DNA of 64,000 nucleotides from Planctomycetes bacterium B3_Pla. GTDB taxonomy: Bacteria; Planctomycetota; Phycisphaerae; Sedimentisphaerales; Anaerobacaceae. This document shows positions 7,705 to 15,286 of the stretch, piece after piece (position 1 is the stretch's first letter; each line of letters starts with the position of its first letter). Under the pieces are notes generated by a model. The model had not been told where the DNA came from. It was given only the letters and a program-made list of their open reading frames with translations, and made no database searches. Location of the stretch: NCBI GenBank assembly GCA_005223045.1, contig NJBM01000006.1, forward strand, positions 186,001-250,000. Reading direction: 5' to 3'. The position numbers and the translations under genes were made by a program.

Positions 7705-9879
7705 TTAGTTATCGCGCACGATGACCGCGTCTTTACCAACGAGATAGCGGTCTGAACCTGCGACTCTGAGATTGAAAACTTTCCCTACATAGGGTATCGG
7801 CCTTTTGGTGATGTTTATAATCCTGACCGTGCCCTTCGATGTTTTCAATCTTGTTCCTGTTTTAAGATTTTGCATTGAGATCCATCGCCCGGATTCTGCC
7901 ATAAAGTAGTGACACTCAGCTACACTGATGCAATTTCCGCTCTCGAGTAAAACATCATAGCAAGTAAATGTCCCCTCATGCTCTTCGAGTTTTTCGATTT
8001 GCGTTGTTGCCGTCGGCGGAAAAGCGACTTTAGCGGCTATCTGACCTGCGGCAACTTTCGATATTTGCACGAGTGTCCCATCTACCCAAACATACGTATC
8101 ACCGAGGAAGCAGGCTCTGCCTTTGGGCGGCCGTGGAGGAATCGTTGTAAACGTCCAAACGTCACCTGTTGTCGTATTGCCCTCGTTATCGACCCGGTCT
8201 ATTCGCCAATAATATGGCGTGGCGCTCAATCTTATGCCCTCAGGTGGAGTATAGCTGTTGGCAGCCAGGCGTCCCCGATATATGCCGGTCGTATCGGATG
8301 TATCGGCGAAGGCAACAGCGTCTCTAACAGTACCTAAATACACATCATGTGATACTGCGTTGAGACCGGCGGTCCAGGTCAATATGACAAGTTCGTAATG
8401 TATGCCAACATCGACAGCACCGTCGGCTGGATTTGGATTCGAAGCTTTGCCGGACATCGGATGTGTTTGTTCACTCGGCGACAGGCTGGCTTCCGCCGTG
8501 CCACCGTAGGCTCCAATATTGATCCGACCACCGTGTGGCATCGGCTCATTTAATGTAACAGCCTTAGGATCGCCGCCGTCAACACAAGGGCTGGTGACTT
8601 TGTCGAGCACCCATATATCATGCTCCGGCCAATATCTGCCCCGCTCGGAGCGTAGATGATAGTCGCCGTTGTCGGGATCAACGAACATCGGATCGGCCGT
8701 AATGTTACTTTCGCCTCCTCGTTCGACACAACTGTACCAGGCCCGGCATCCAAACAGGTCATCATCAGTATTGTTCCAGAGAATAGTGTTGCTTATGTAC
8801 GGCTCTGAGTCGGCGTAGGCTTCAATGCCGTACTTATTACCCACTATTGTCAGATTACTGATAGTGGGAGAACTGTCGGCAATGAATACACCCATGAAGC
8901 TGTCTCTGATGATGAAATTCTTCAGGATACTTTCGGGGCCTTCGCCGTAATAAAACGAGACTGCAAAATCACCGGGATTCCAGAGCACAGGCACACCGGC
9001 AGGACTTGCAGCGATACCCTGCACTGTCAGCGTTTTACCCAGGAAATTGATTTCTTCCCGGTACAGACCCGGATAAACCCGGACTACGTAACCGCCCGCT
9101 GCTGCGTCGATACCCTTTTGAATGGTTGCGAAAGCTGCTTGGGGTGTCAATCCGTCGTTGTTGTCGTCTCCGTTAACCGCATCGACGTAGATAGTTCCTC
9201 CTACCTCATCAGGTGGTACCCCCGTCCCTACCGTAAAGCTCCAGATATTGCCTTTATGCGTGGTGACGGCATCAAACTCATCGACCCGCCAGTAGTAGGT
9301 CTTGCCTGATTCAAGGAAGCCGGGAGTATAAGTTGCAGTTCCCTGCGGGCGTCCTGCGGAGGCGTTGTTCACCTCGTCAAAATTATCGCCGAAGTACACT
9401 ATGTGCAGTTTCGCACGATAACCGGGCTGCCAGCTAAGGATCACATTGGGATCTACAAATTCGGCGCCATCAGCAGGCTCAGGGGCATAAGCCGTGCTGG
9501 ATGGAATCATAAAACTCCAGACATCTCCTGTCCACGGACTGTCCGGGTGCAGATCATTGATCTCATCGATTCGCCAGTAATAAGTTGTTCCCGGAACAAG
9601 ACCATTAGGATAAGGAAATCCGGGAAAGCCGACAACAACAAACGCTGTACTTTGGTTGCCCTGGAACGTACCTCCGGTGCCGTGTTTCACATCATCATAA
9701 TTCTCGCCGACATAAATATCGTGTGAGACCGCATGATCTCCCGGCCGCCAGTTAAGGTTCACCCATGTATCCTCATGGATGGCACCATCAGCCGGGTTCG
9801 GGTTCGAGGCATACGACCATCCCTTGCCGGCCAGGCTCAACACTAAAACTGAAGTTAAATAAATCAATTTCTTAGACAT
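7705..9879 (-). CDS. Secreted multidomain protein: Fn3-like modules, beta-helix, C-terminal Hint domain
   Basis: 724 residues with a signal peptide (KKLIYLTSVLVLSLAGKGWS). Two N-terminal modules of the type NPADGAxxxxxxVNLxWxPGxxAxxHxxYxG, often seen before carbohydrate-binding domains in planctomycetes, cover about 25-215; a third lies at about 485-580. Between them is a DUF1565/right-handed beta-helix segment (IYVDAVNGDDNNDGLTPQAAFATIQKG onward). The last 135 residues form a Hint (hedgehog/intein) domain: it starts Cys-Phe in RACFLGDTYVWVDG, has the block B-like segment VAECHYFMAESGRWISMQNL, and ends YLVGKDAVIVRDN at the stop codon. The usual terminal His-Asn is Asp-Asn. It may be a self-cleaving or anchoring domain; splicing is impossible because nothing follows it. 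AGGAGA precedes the start. Confidence 0.8.
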   Translation of the reverse strand: MSKKLIYLTSVLVLSLAGKGWSYASNPNPADGAIHEDTWVNLNWRPGDHAVSHDIYVGENYDDVKHGTGGTFQGNQSTAFVVVGFPGFPYPNGLVPGTTYYWRIDEINDLHPDSPWTGDVWSFMIPSSTAYAPEPADGAEFVDPNVILSWQPGYRAKLHIVYFGDNFDEVNNASAGRPQGTATYTPGFLESGKTYYWRVDEFDAVTTHKGNIWSFTVGTGVPPDEVGGTIYVDAVNGDDNNDGLTPQAAFATIQKGIDAAAGGYVVRVYPGLYREEINFLGKTLTVQGIAASPAGVPVLWNPGDFAVSFYYGEGPESILKNFIIRDSFMGVFIADSSPTISNLTIVGNKYGIEAYADSEPYISNTILWNNTDDDLFGCRAWYSCVERGGESNITADPMFVDPDNGDYHLRSERGRYWPEHDIWVLDKVTSPCVDGGDPKAVTLNEPMPHGGRINIGAYGGTAEASLSPSEQTHPMSGKASNPNPADGAVDVGIHYELVILTWTAGLNAVSHDVYLGTVRDAVAFADTSDTTGIYRGRLAANSYTPPEGIRLSATPYYWRIDRVDNEGNTTTGDVWTFTTIPPRPPKGRACFLGDTYVWVDGTLVQISKVAAGQIAAKVAFPPTATTQIEKLEEHEGTFTCYDVLLESGNCISVAECHYFMAESGRWISMQNLKTGTRLKTSKGTVRIINITKRPIPYVGKVFNLRVAGSDRYLVGKDAVIVRDN

Positions 9880-9907
9880 AATAATTCTCCTTCAAATAAA
9901 ATTACTG

Positions 9908-9985
9908 TTAAAAACTGCCACATTCACTAAATGCTTTTCCTCTCATTTTCCTGTCCTTTCAAAAAAATTATTAATAATATTATGA
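9908..9985 (-). promoter_or_regulatory. Repeated leader module, copy B, with 12-codon upstream ORF
   Basis: The minus strand reads GCATCATAAT, an AT-rich spacer, TTGAAAGGACAGGAAA and then an ORF ATG AGA GGA AAA GCA TTT ... TAA (9946-9908, 12 codons). It matches copies A and C over the AT-rich and AGGA-ATGAGA parts but lacks the GC-rich hairpin. The stop of the preceding beta-helix gene overlaps the small ORF's ATG (ATGA), so the last dozen or so residues of that protein are encoded by this module. It lies upstream of the Hint-protein gene. Confidence 0.4.
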
Positions 9986-11448
9986 TGCGTATCATCGACG
10001 CTGTTCACGCCTGTGAATTCATAGGCTCCCAAGTCGACAATGTCATTGAGAATCCGTGGATTACCGTCCAAATCCATGGCCGGCAATGGCGGCTCGGTTT
10101 CATTCGTCCCTGAATCAATCGCAGGTGAACTCGGCGCCAGGCGAAAGTTATCATCATCAGTGCCTAAAGTACCATCGGCTCCATAGGGATCCACGAATTG
10201 AGGATCAGGCGTCGCCGGTATAGCACCATCCAAGCCAGGTTGTTTTTCATAAATGCATGTGATGATGAGTGGCTCACTACGGCCAAATTCAAAAGAGACC
10301 GGTATTTCAGAGAATGGTATTTCAGATACTTCACGAGCTATCGAATTATAGAAAACACAATTAGTAATTACCGAATCGCTCCAATAAACCCGTGAACCAT
10401 CCGGCTGTTTCAATGTATTTGTAGGCGGATTAGCAAAAGTAGGGGATGTATTGCCGTAAAAGGTACAGTTCATCAGATTAAATAGACTACGGCCAGTCCC
10501 ATCGTTATGACCAGAACAGGAAATAGCTCCGCCTGAGTATCCCGCTGTGTTGGCCACAAAGAGACAGTTAACCATTCGTACTTCACCCATTATGTCAGTA
10601 CTAATCGCTCCCCCTCTCCTGCCGGCGGAATTCTGGCGGAAAACACAGTGATTTAAGCTAATAAGATACGCACTACGAGACACATTAATCACTCCCCCAT
10701 TATATTCCGCGATATTGTTTTCAAATAAACAGTTTGTAAACACAGGATGAGATGCTGATCTAATATACACAGTGCCACTGCCGGCATAGTTATCTTTCCA
10801 TACACAGTATGTAAACACAGGGTGAGATGCTGAAATATAAACAGCGCCACCTCCACCGGCGTAATTGTCTGTAAAAATACAATCAATCAATCGTGGAGAA
10901 CAGCCATGATAGCAATACAATCCTCCGCCAGCGCCACTATCGCCATGGATTCCAGTACCGTCTGAGTATCCTCCTCTTATGGTAACACCTTCAAGAATAG
11001 CTACATTGTCTTCACCTGAGAACATCATTACGTTACGGCTGTTTCCCTCTTTATTATTGGGATCTACATTGTCATCATTATGATCGATATCACCACTCAG
11101 AATTGTCGTAAAGAATTTAGTATGACGAAAATCCGGATACATACCCGCCAGCCCCGCATAGCCGCCTATGATTGATACGCCATCTTTCAATTGAAACGTG
11201 GCCTCACGATCCAGGGGATCCTGAGTGGGAGTGTAAATGCCCTGGGCCACACGGATTTCGTCACCGGTCAGAGCCACGGCAATTGCGTCCTGGAGGTCGG
11301 AGAACGCATCGATCCAGGACGAGCCGTCGTTGCCTCCGGCGGCACTGGCATCGACGTAAATGACACCGCCTGCGGCCGCTGTGCGTACCGCCCCCAATAG
11401 AAACACCACACACAGCAGCCATCTTACATGATTTGCTTTCCTTCTCAT
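9943..11448 (-). CDS. Secreted right-handed beta-helix protein
   Basis: 501 residues with a signal peptide (VRWLLCVVFLLGAVRTAAAG) followed by IYVDASAAGGNDGSSW, the typical start of planctomycete parallel beta-helix (pectin-lyase-like) proteins. Repeats with NNxAxxxGGxxxxxxS and FxNCxFxxNxA (about residues 170-330) match the Chlamydia-type polymorphic outer membrane repeat pattern. Near the C-terminus, SPAIDSGTNETEPPLPAMDL and PRILNDIVDLGAYEF are the choice-of-anchor/PbH1 ending seen in this group. It is probably a surface polysaccharide-binding or adhesion protein; no catalytic residues are evident. The final residues HHNIINNFFERTGK come from the repeated leader module that follows, so the true ancestral C-terminus may have been YEF plus a few residues. 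Confidence 0.8.
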   Translation of the reverse strand: MRRKANHVRWLLCVVFLLGAVRTAAAGGVIYVDASAAGGNDGSSWIDAFSDLQDAIAVALTGDEIRVAQGIYTPTQDPLDREATFQLKDGVSIIGGYAGLAGMYPDFRHTKFFTTILSGDIDHNDDNVDPNNKEGNSRNVMMFSGEDNVAILEGVTIRGGYSDGTGIHGDSGAGGGLYCYHGCSPRLIDCIFTDNYAGGGGAVYISASHPVFTYCVWKDNYAGSGTVYIRSASHPVFTNCLFENNIAEYNGGVINVSRSAYLISLNHCVFRQNSAGRRGGAISTDIMGEVRMVNCLFVANTAGYSGGAISCSGHNDGTGRSLFNLMNCTFYGNTSPTFANPPTNTLKQPDGSRVYWSDSVITNCVFYNSIAREVSEIPFSEIPVSFEFGRSEPLIITCIYEKQPGLDGAIPATPDPQFVDPYGADGTLGTDDDNFRLAPSSPAIDSGTNETEPPLPAMDLDGNPRILNDIVDLGAYEFTGVNSVDDTHHNIINNFFERTGK

Positions 11449-11522
11449 TTTCCTGCCCTTTCAATAAGAATTAATAAAGTATAATGACGCTCCGGCCCAC
11501 GTCGCCGAGGCATATTTTCCGC
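11434..11522 (-). promoter_or_regulatory. Repeated leader module, copy C
   Basis: The minus strand from about 11522 reads GCGGAAAATATGC, a GC-rich imperfect hairpin, GCGTCATTATACTTTATTAA, TTGAAAGGGCAGGAAA and then ATGAGAAGGAAAGC. It aligns along its whole length with copy A (7569-7656). Here the ATG is the start codon of the beta-helix gene, so the small upstream ORFs of copies A and B look like relics of the same 5' coding end. Confidence 0.45.
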
Positions 11523-11912
11523 GATTGATGAAATGTCAGACGAGAGATTCCTCGCCGCACAGCAAGAAGTATGGCTTGGCGCAGAGTACATCCTTGCCCG
11601 CCCGGGAGATTGTAGATTGGACCAACAGAAGCACATACCAATATCCCTATTGCGCATAATCGGTTTTCTTCTGGAACAACGCACCCAAAGCGCAGCGGCG
11701 CTGCTACGAGAAGAAAAACCTATTATTTGTCAGAGGCAGGATAGGTATGAAAAAACGTATGAAATATGATGGCACGAATAATTATAAAAACTTTGCGCCT
11801 GCCTTTATTGCTTGTACTGTTAGTTGTACTTCAAACGCTGCCGATTGTTCGGGTTTTTTCCGATTTTCTCAACTTTATTGTTACGGCGGCTCAGCGCTGA
11901 CGAAGACCGACG
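11523..11912. other. Intergenic stretch without a supported gene
   Basis: About 390 bases between the beta-helix gene and polX, both on the minus strand. Short frames on either strand have no recognisable protein character and no good ribosome binding site. The imperfect inverted words CGTTTTCTTCTGG and GAGAAGAAAAACC around 11663-11721 could form a weak hairpin. I see no RNA gene. Confidence 0.4.
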
Positions 11913-13655
11913 TCATTTGGGTCTCTTGCTCCTGGCCCATCTCCTGATTTTGGCAGGCGAAATGGTATTGAGCACGTCGGCTTTTGTCGCCCAGCCTCTG
12001 GCCGCGGTTGCTACGCCCAAACCCATCAGGCCGAGACCGTCGGTGCTGTGGGCGTCCGTTCCTATGACCAGCCTGACGCCTGCCTCGATTGCCATCCTGC
12101 AATGCGTGTCTTTGAGGTCCAGACGCCAGGGATTTGCATTGACCTCCAGGGCCGTGTTCGTCTCAGCGGCGTGCTTGATTACGGCAGCCATATCCAAATC
12201 CATTGCCTCCCGCTGGCCGATGAGCCTGCCCGTGGGATGACCGATGCAGTTGACATAAGGACTGTCCATCGCCTTGAGCGTACGGGTGGTCACCTTCTCC
12301 CGTGGGCCGGCAAGGCCTGAATGCACCGAAGCTATCACAAAATCCAACTCGGCGAGCAACTCATCGTCGAAATCCATTTTGCCGTTGGCCAGGATATCAA
12401 CCTCGCTTCCCGCCAAGATGGTTATGCCTTTTGCCTTTTCGTTGAGTTTTCGGATTTGCTTAATCTGCTGAGCCAACTGTTTGGCTGACAGACCATTGGC
12501 AATTACCGACGATTTCGAGTGGTCGGTGATGCAGATGTACTCATACCCCAGCTTTTTGGCAGCCTCGACAAGCTCGGACACATCACAGTTCCCGTCGGAT
12601 GCAATCGTGTGCATGTGGAAATCGCCTTTGACATCTCCGAGCTGAATCAACTCCGGCAGAGAATGCTCCTTCGCGGCCTGGACTTCGCCGCGGTCCTCAC
12701 GAAGCAACGGCGAGACGTAATCGAGTCCAAGTTTCTGATAGATTTCTTCCTCAATCGGACCTGAAATCATTTTATCCGCTTTGAACAAACCGTATTCATT
12801 CAGCTTTAACTTTGCCTTTACCGCGATCTCTCTTAGCCTCACGTTATGCTCTTTCGATCCCGTGAAGTATTGGGCTGCCGCCCCGAAACTCTCTTCCGGC
12901 ACGACGCGCACATCAACGTGGACACCGATACCGCCGGCTTCGATAATTGCCGAGCCTTTCGTCGGCCCGCTTGCCAGCACCTCGCGGACAAATACCGCGT
13001 CGGTGAATGCCTGAATTATCCGTTCCCCCGCTTCCCTGCCGGCCTGATTGGCGACGAGCATGTCAACGTCGCCGATAGTCTCGACCCGCCGTCGCAGCGA
13101 GCCGGCCGTTCGTATTCTCAGCATCCCGGATACGTCCAGCAGAAAGCCGCGGACCAGCTCAGCCGCTCCAAGAGCCTGGTCGATGCGAATTCTACCTGTC
13201 GATTTTTCCAGAAACGCGATACCTCTTGCGATAGCTGCGGCTTTCTTATCGCCGAAGCCGGCCAATCCGGCGACTGAGCCGTCCTCAATCGCAGCTTTCA
13301 ACCCGGCGATACTTGTAACGTTTAGCTGGTCATAAACCGCCTTTACACCCTTGGGTCCGACGCCGGGGATGGTGAGCAATTCCGGCAGCTCCGGAGGGAT
13401 TCTTGCCAGCAGCTCCTGATGTGCGGCAATCGCACCGGTCCCGGCAAATTCCTCGATCTTCGCAAGGCTTGATTTTCCTATACCGGGCATCTTCGTCAAC
13501 TGCCCTGCTGCGAGCAGATTCTCGATGTCGGTAGGAATGTCCCCAATAACCCGCGCGACTTTCCGATAGCTGTTGATGCGGAAGCGGTCCTCGCCGAGAA
13601 TCTCCATGATGTCGGCCATTTGATCAAACAGCGCACTTATAATCTTGTTCTTCAT
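11913..13655 (-). CDS. polX: DNA polymerase X family protein with PHP domain
   Basis: 580 residues, the usual length for bacterial/archaeal PolX. An 8-kDa-type N-terminal region (IMEILGEDRFRINSYRKVARVI) is followed by helix-hairpin-helix motifs (MPGIGKSSLAKIEEF and IPGVGPKGVKAVYD), the nucleotidyltransferase palm with the metal pair in GDVDMLVA (about residue 195), and a C-terminal PHP domain (GDFHMHTIASDGNCDVSELV, CITDHSKSS, IASVHSG, NCIGHPTGR, IGTDAHST). It should fill gaps in base-excision repair and, through PHP, have 3'-5' exonuclease or AP-endonuclease activity. It has no ribosome binding site; TATAAT ends 7 bases before the ATG, so the mRNA may be leaderless. Confidence 0.92.
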   Translation of the reverse strand: MKNKIISALFDQMADIMEILGEDRFRINSYRKVARVIGDIPTDIENLLAAGQLTKMPGIGKSSLAKIEEFAGTGAIAAHQELLARIPPELPELLTIPGVGPKGVKAVYDQLNVTSIAGLKAAIEDGSVAGLAGFGDKKAAAIARGIAFLEKSTGRIRIDQALGAAELVRGFLLDVSGMLRIRTAGSLRRRVETIGDVDMLVANQAGREAGERIIQAFTDAVFVREVLASGPTKGSAIIEAGGIGVHVDVRVVPEESFGAAAQYFTGSKEHNVRLREIAVKAKLKLNEYGLFKADKMISGPIEEEIYQKLGLDYVSPLLREDRGEVQAAKEHSLPELIQLGDVKGDFHMHTIASDGNCDVSELVEAAKKLGYEYICITDHSKSSVIANGLSAKQLAQQIKQIRKLNEKAKGITILAGSEVDILANGKMDFDDELLAELDFVIASVHSGLAGPREKVTTRTLKAMDSPYVNCIGHPTGRLIGQREAMDLDMAAVIKHAAETNTALEVNANPWRLDLKDTHCRMAIEAGVRLVIGTDAHSTDGLGLMGLGVATAARGWATKADVLNTISPAKIRRWARSKRPK

Positions 13656-13662
13656 AAGTTCG

Positions 13663-13689
13663 ATTATATCCCAGGCACCAAAGAATCAA
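13663..13689 (-). promoter_or_regulatory. Putative leaderless promoter of polX
   Basis: On the minus strand a perfect TATAAT (13668-13663) lies 7 bases before the polX ATG, with TTGATT (13689-13684) 15 bases further up, or TTTGAT at 16. Transcription from this -10 box would begin at or within a base or two of the start codon. No Shine-Dalgarno-like run is present between the box and the ATG. Confidence 0.4.
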
Positions 13690-13737
13690 AGCGATAATCT
13701 ACACATCCTTCGTGCTGCATAATTAGGAAGACCCGAA

Positions 13738-13784
13738 GTCATTTCGACCGAAGCGTTCCTTAGGGACGCGAAGCGGAGAAATCT
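13738..13784. repeat. Imperfect palindromic intergenic repeat (GTCATTTCGACCGAAGC type)
   Basis: The stretch begins GTCATTTCGACCGAAGCG and ends CGCGAAGCGGAGAAATCT around the imperfect hairpin GCGTTCC-TTA-GGGACGC. I recognise this wording from dispersed REP-like elements in unrelated bacterial genomes. It abuts and overlaps by two bases the stop codon of the transglutaminase gene. Only one copy is seen here. Confidence 0.5.
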
Positions 13785-14760
13785 ATTCAAGAGAGGATTG
13801 CCGGAATTCAACCGAGTCTGTTAATGTGATTCTGTCACCCCAATACTTGTACGTGCCGAAGTTGCGGTAGCCGAGCACTTGATCGTTGCGGATATGAGAA
13901 AGGTAGATGTACACAGGTCTCATTCTGCTAAACGCTCTGCCTCGGATCAGGACGTTTTCTATATCGCCCGAGCTTGGATCGAACGGGACCCAGCCGTAGT
14001 CTTTCAGATAGACCTCCGCCCAGTTGTGTTTTGACGTGGCGGTATCGGCTCGCACGGTGTAACCTGATACTACTCTGGCGGGGATGTTCTTGGCTCTGCA
14101 TATCGCAACGAACAGATCGGAGTATTCGGTGCAATCGCCTCTGCCCTGCTCCAGCGCCCTGACCGCACCGTGGTCTTTTCTGCCGCGGACGACATACTCC
14201 ATGTTATCGAGGACATAGTCATATATATTTTTCACTACGTCTATTTCCTTTTGACTCTCTATACCCTCAGTGATTTCCTGAATCTGCTGGTCGTCCTTTT
14301 CTATGTGCCTCTCGTGTCTTAGAAAATCCGCAAACTGATAGTCTTCAGGAATGTCTTCCCTGGCTTTTGTCCTTGCGGTGAGCAGGTCATATCTGAACAG
14401 TTTGGCTTTGACGCGTATTTTGACCTCTACATGCTTCTGGGGTTTCTCGAATACAAACTCAGCGTAGCGGTTGCCGTTCTCATTAAAAATCCTGGACGGC
14501 TTAGGACTGTAGCTTCTGCTTAGAATCTTCTGTCTGTTCGGAATGCTCTTTGGGAGCACGACAATGAAGCTCATCCTGTGAGTTTCTCCCGGCACCGAGA
14601 AGTCATAAGTCAGGTCGAACTCCACCGTATTGCTCTTGCCGAACATCCTGTGCGGCATACTTGGCGCCATTCTTTGTCGCGGCATCGAACGGGCGACCAC
14701 TCCTGACAGAGACGCCGAACTAACTAACACATACACTAAGAATAATTTCCGAAACTTCAT
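13783..14760 (-). CDS. Exported transglutaminase-like protein
   Basis: 325 residues with a signal peptide (FLVYVLVSSASLSGVVA). The C-terminal half is a transglutaminase-like (papain-fold) domain: the nucleophile is in RGDCTEYSDLFVAICRAKNIPARVVSGY (Cys near residue 209), the His in KHNWAEVYL and the Asp in WVPFDPSSGD, all in the expected order. The N-terminal half is an all-beta region common in this family. Members act as proteases, amidases or cross-linkers of cell-wall peptides; which one cannot be said. The three catalytic residues are intact. It stands alone between polX and the second ankyrin gene. Confidence 0.85.
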   Translation of the reverse strand: MKFRKLFLVYVLVSSASLSGVVARSMPRQRMAPSMPHRMFGKSNTVEFDLTYDFSVPGETHRMSFIVVLPKSIPNRQKILSRSYSPKPSRIFNENGNRYAEFVFEKPQKHVEVKIRVKAKLFRYDLLTARTKAREDIPEDYQFADFLRHERHIEKDDQQIQEITEGIESQKEIDVVKNIYDYVLDNMEYVVRGRKDHGAVRALEQGRGDCTEYSDLFVAICRAKNIPARVVSGYTVRADTATSKHNWAEVYLKDYGWVPFDPSSGDIENVLIRGRAFSRMRPVYIYLSHIRNDQVLGYRNFGTYKYWGDRITLTDSVEFRQSSLE

Positions 14761-15212
14761 TCATTTTTCCCAACTGGACTAAAAGCACAGCCTGATCATC
14801 AGGATTGCAACCCAGATGCGCAACCTCTTGTCCAAGATACGAGCTTGTCCGATTAGATATTTTCACTCCTCGACGAGATCAGGACCCCAAAAATCTTCAA
14901 CCGTATGTCCTGACGTTGCATCCCCATGTGGTGCCATGAATTAAGACATTACCTTTTGTCTATACCTGAAATTAACTTATCCACTACCAATTCCAACACC
15001 ATTACGTTCATTATACTACATTCTGGCCAGAAGTTCACCCTCTTAGGCGCGAAAATGGGTGAATTTTCGGCTTCAATGCGGTGTGCCTGGCAATTTCGAC
15101 AGAGGGCACCTCGACTGCGTACAGATGGGCGGATAAAACTTGCTCGGACACAGATTTCCCATTATGCTGACCCATAGCGAGTTTGGCATGAAAATTCGAG
15201 GTTCGCCGGATG
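14761..15212. other. Intergenic stretch between divergent genes
   Basis: About 450 bases between the transglutaminase gene and the conserved promoter of the second ankyrin gene. It is AT-richer than its neighbours. No open frame has protein character, and I found no stable terminator-like hairpin. It presumably holds the transglutaminase promoter, which I could not place. Confidence 0.35.
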
Positions 15213-15241
15213 TTACCTTTTGCGTCTCATCTGCCTTATAC
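15213..15241 (+). promoter_or_regulatory. Putative promoter of second ankyrin gene
   Basis: TTACCT (15213-15218), 17-nt spacer, TTATAC (15236-15241), identical in layout to the boxes before the first ankyrin gene (3443-3471). The shared block continues to the start codon and includes a run of eight G at 15246-15253. Confidence 0.45.
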
Positions 15242-15286
15242 ACACAGGGGGGGGAGAGACGGTCTATCTATGAAAGGGAGTAGAAA

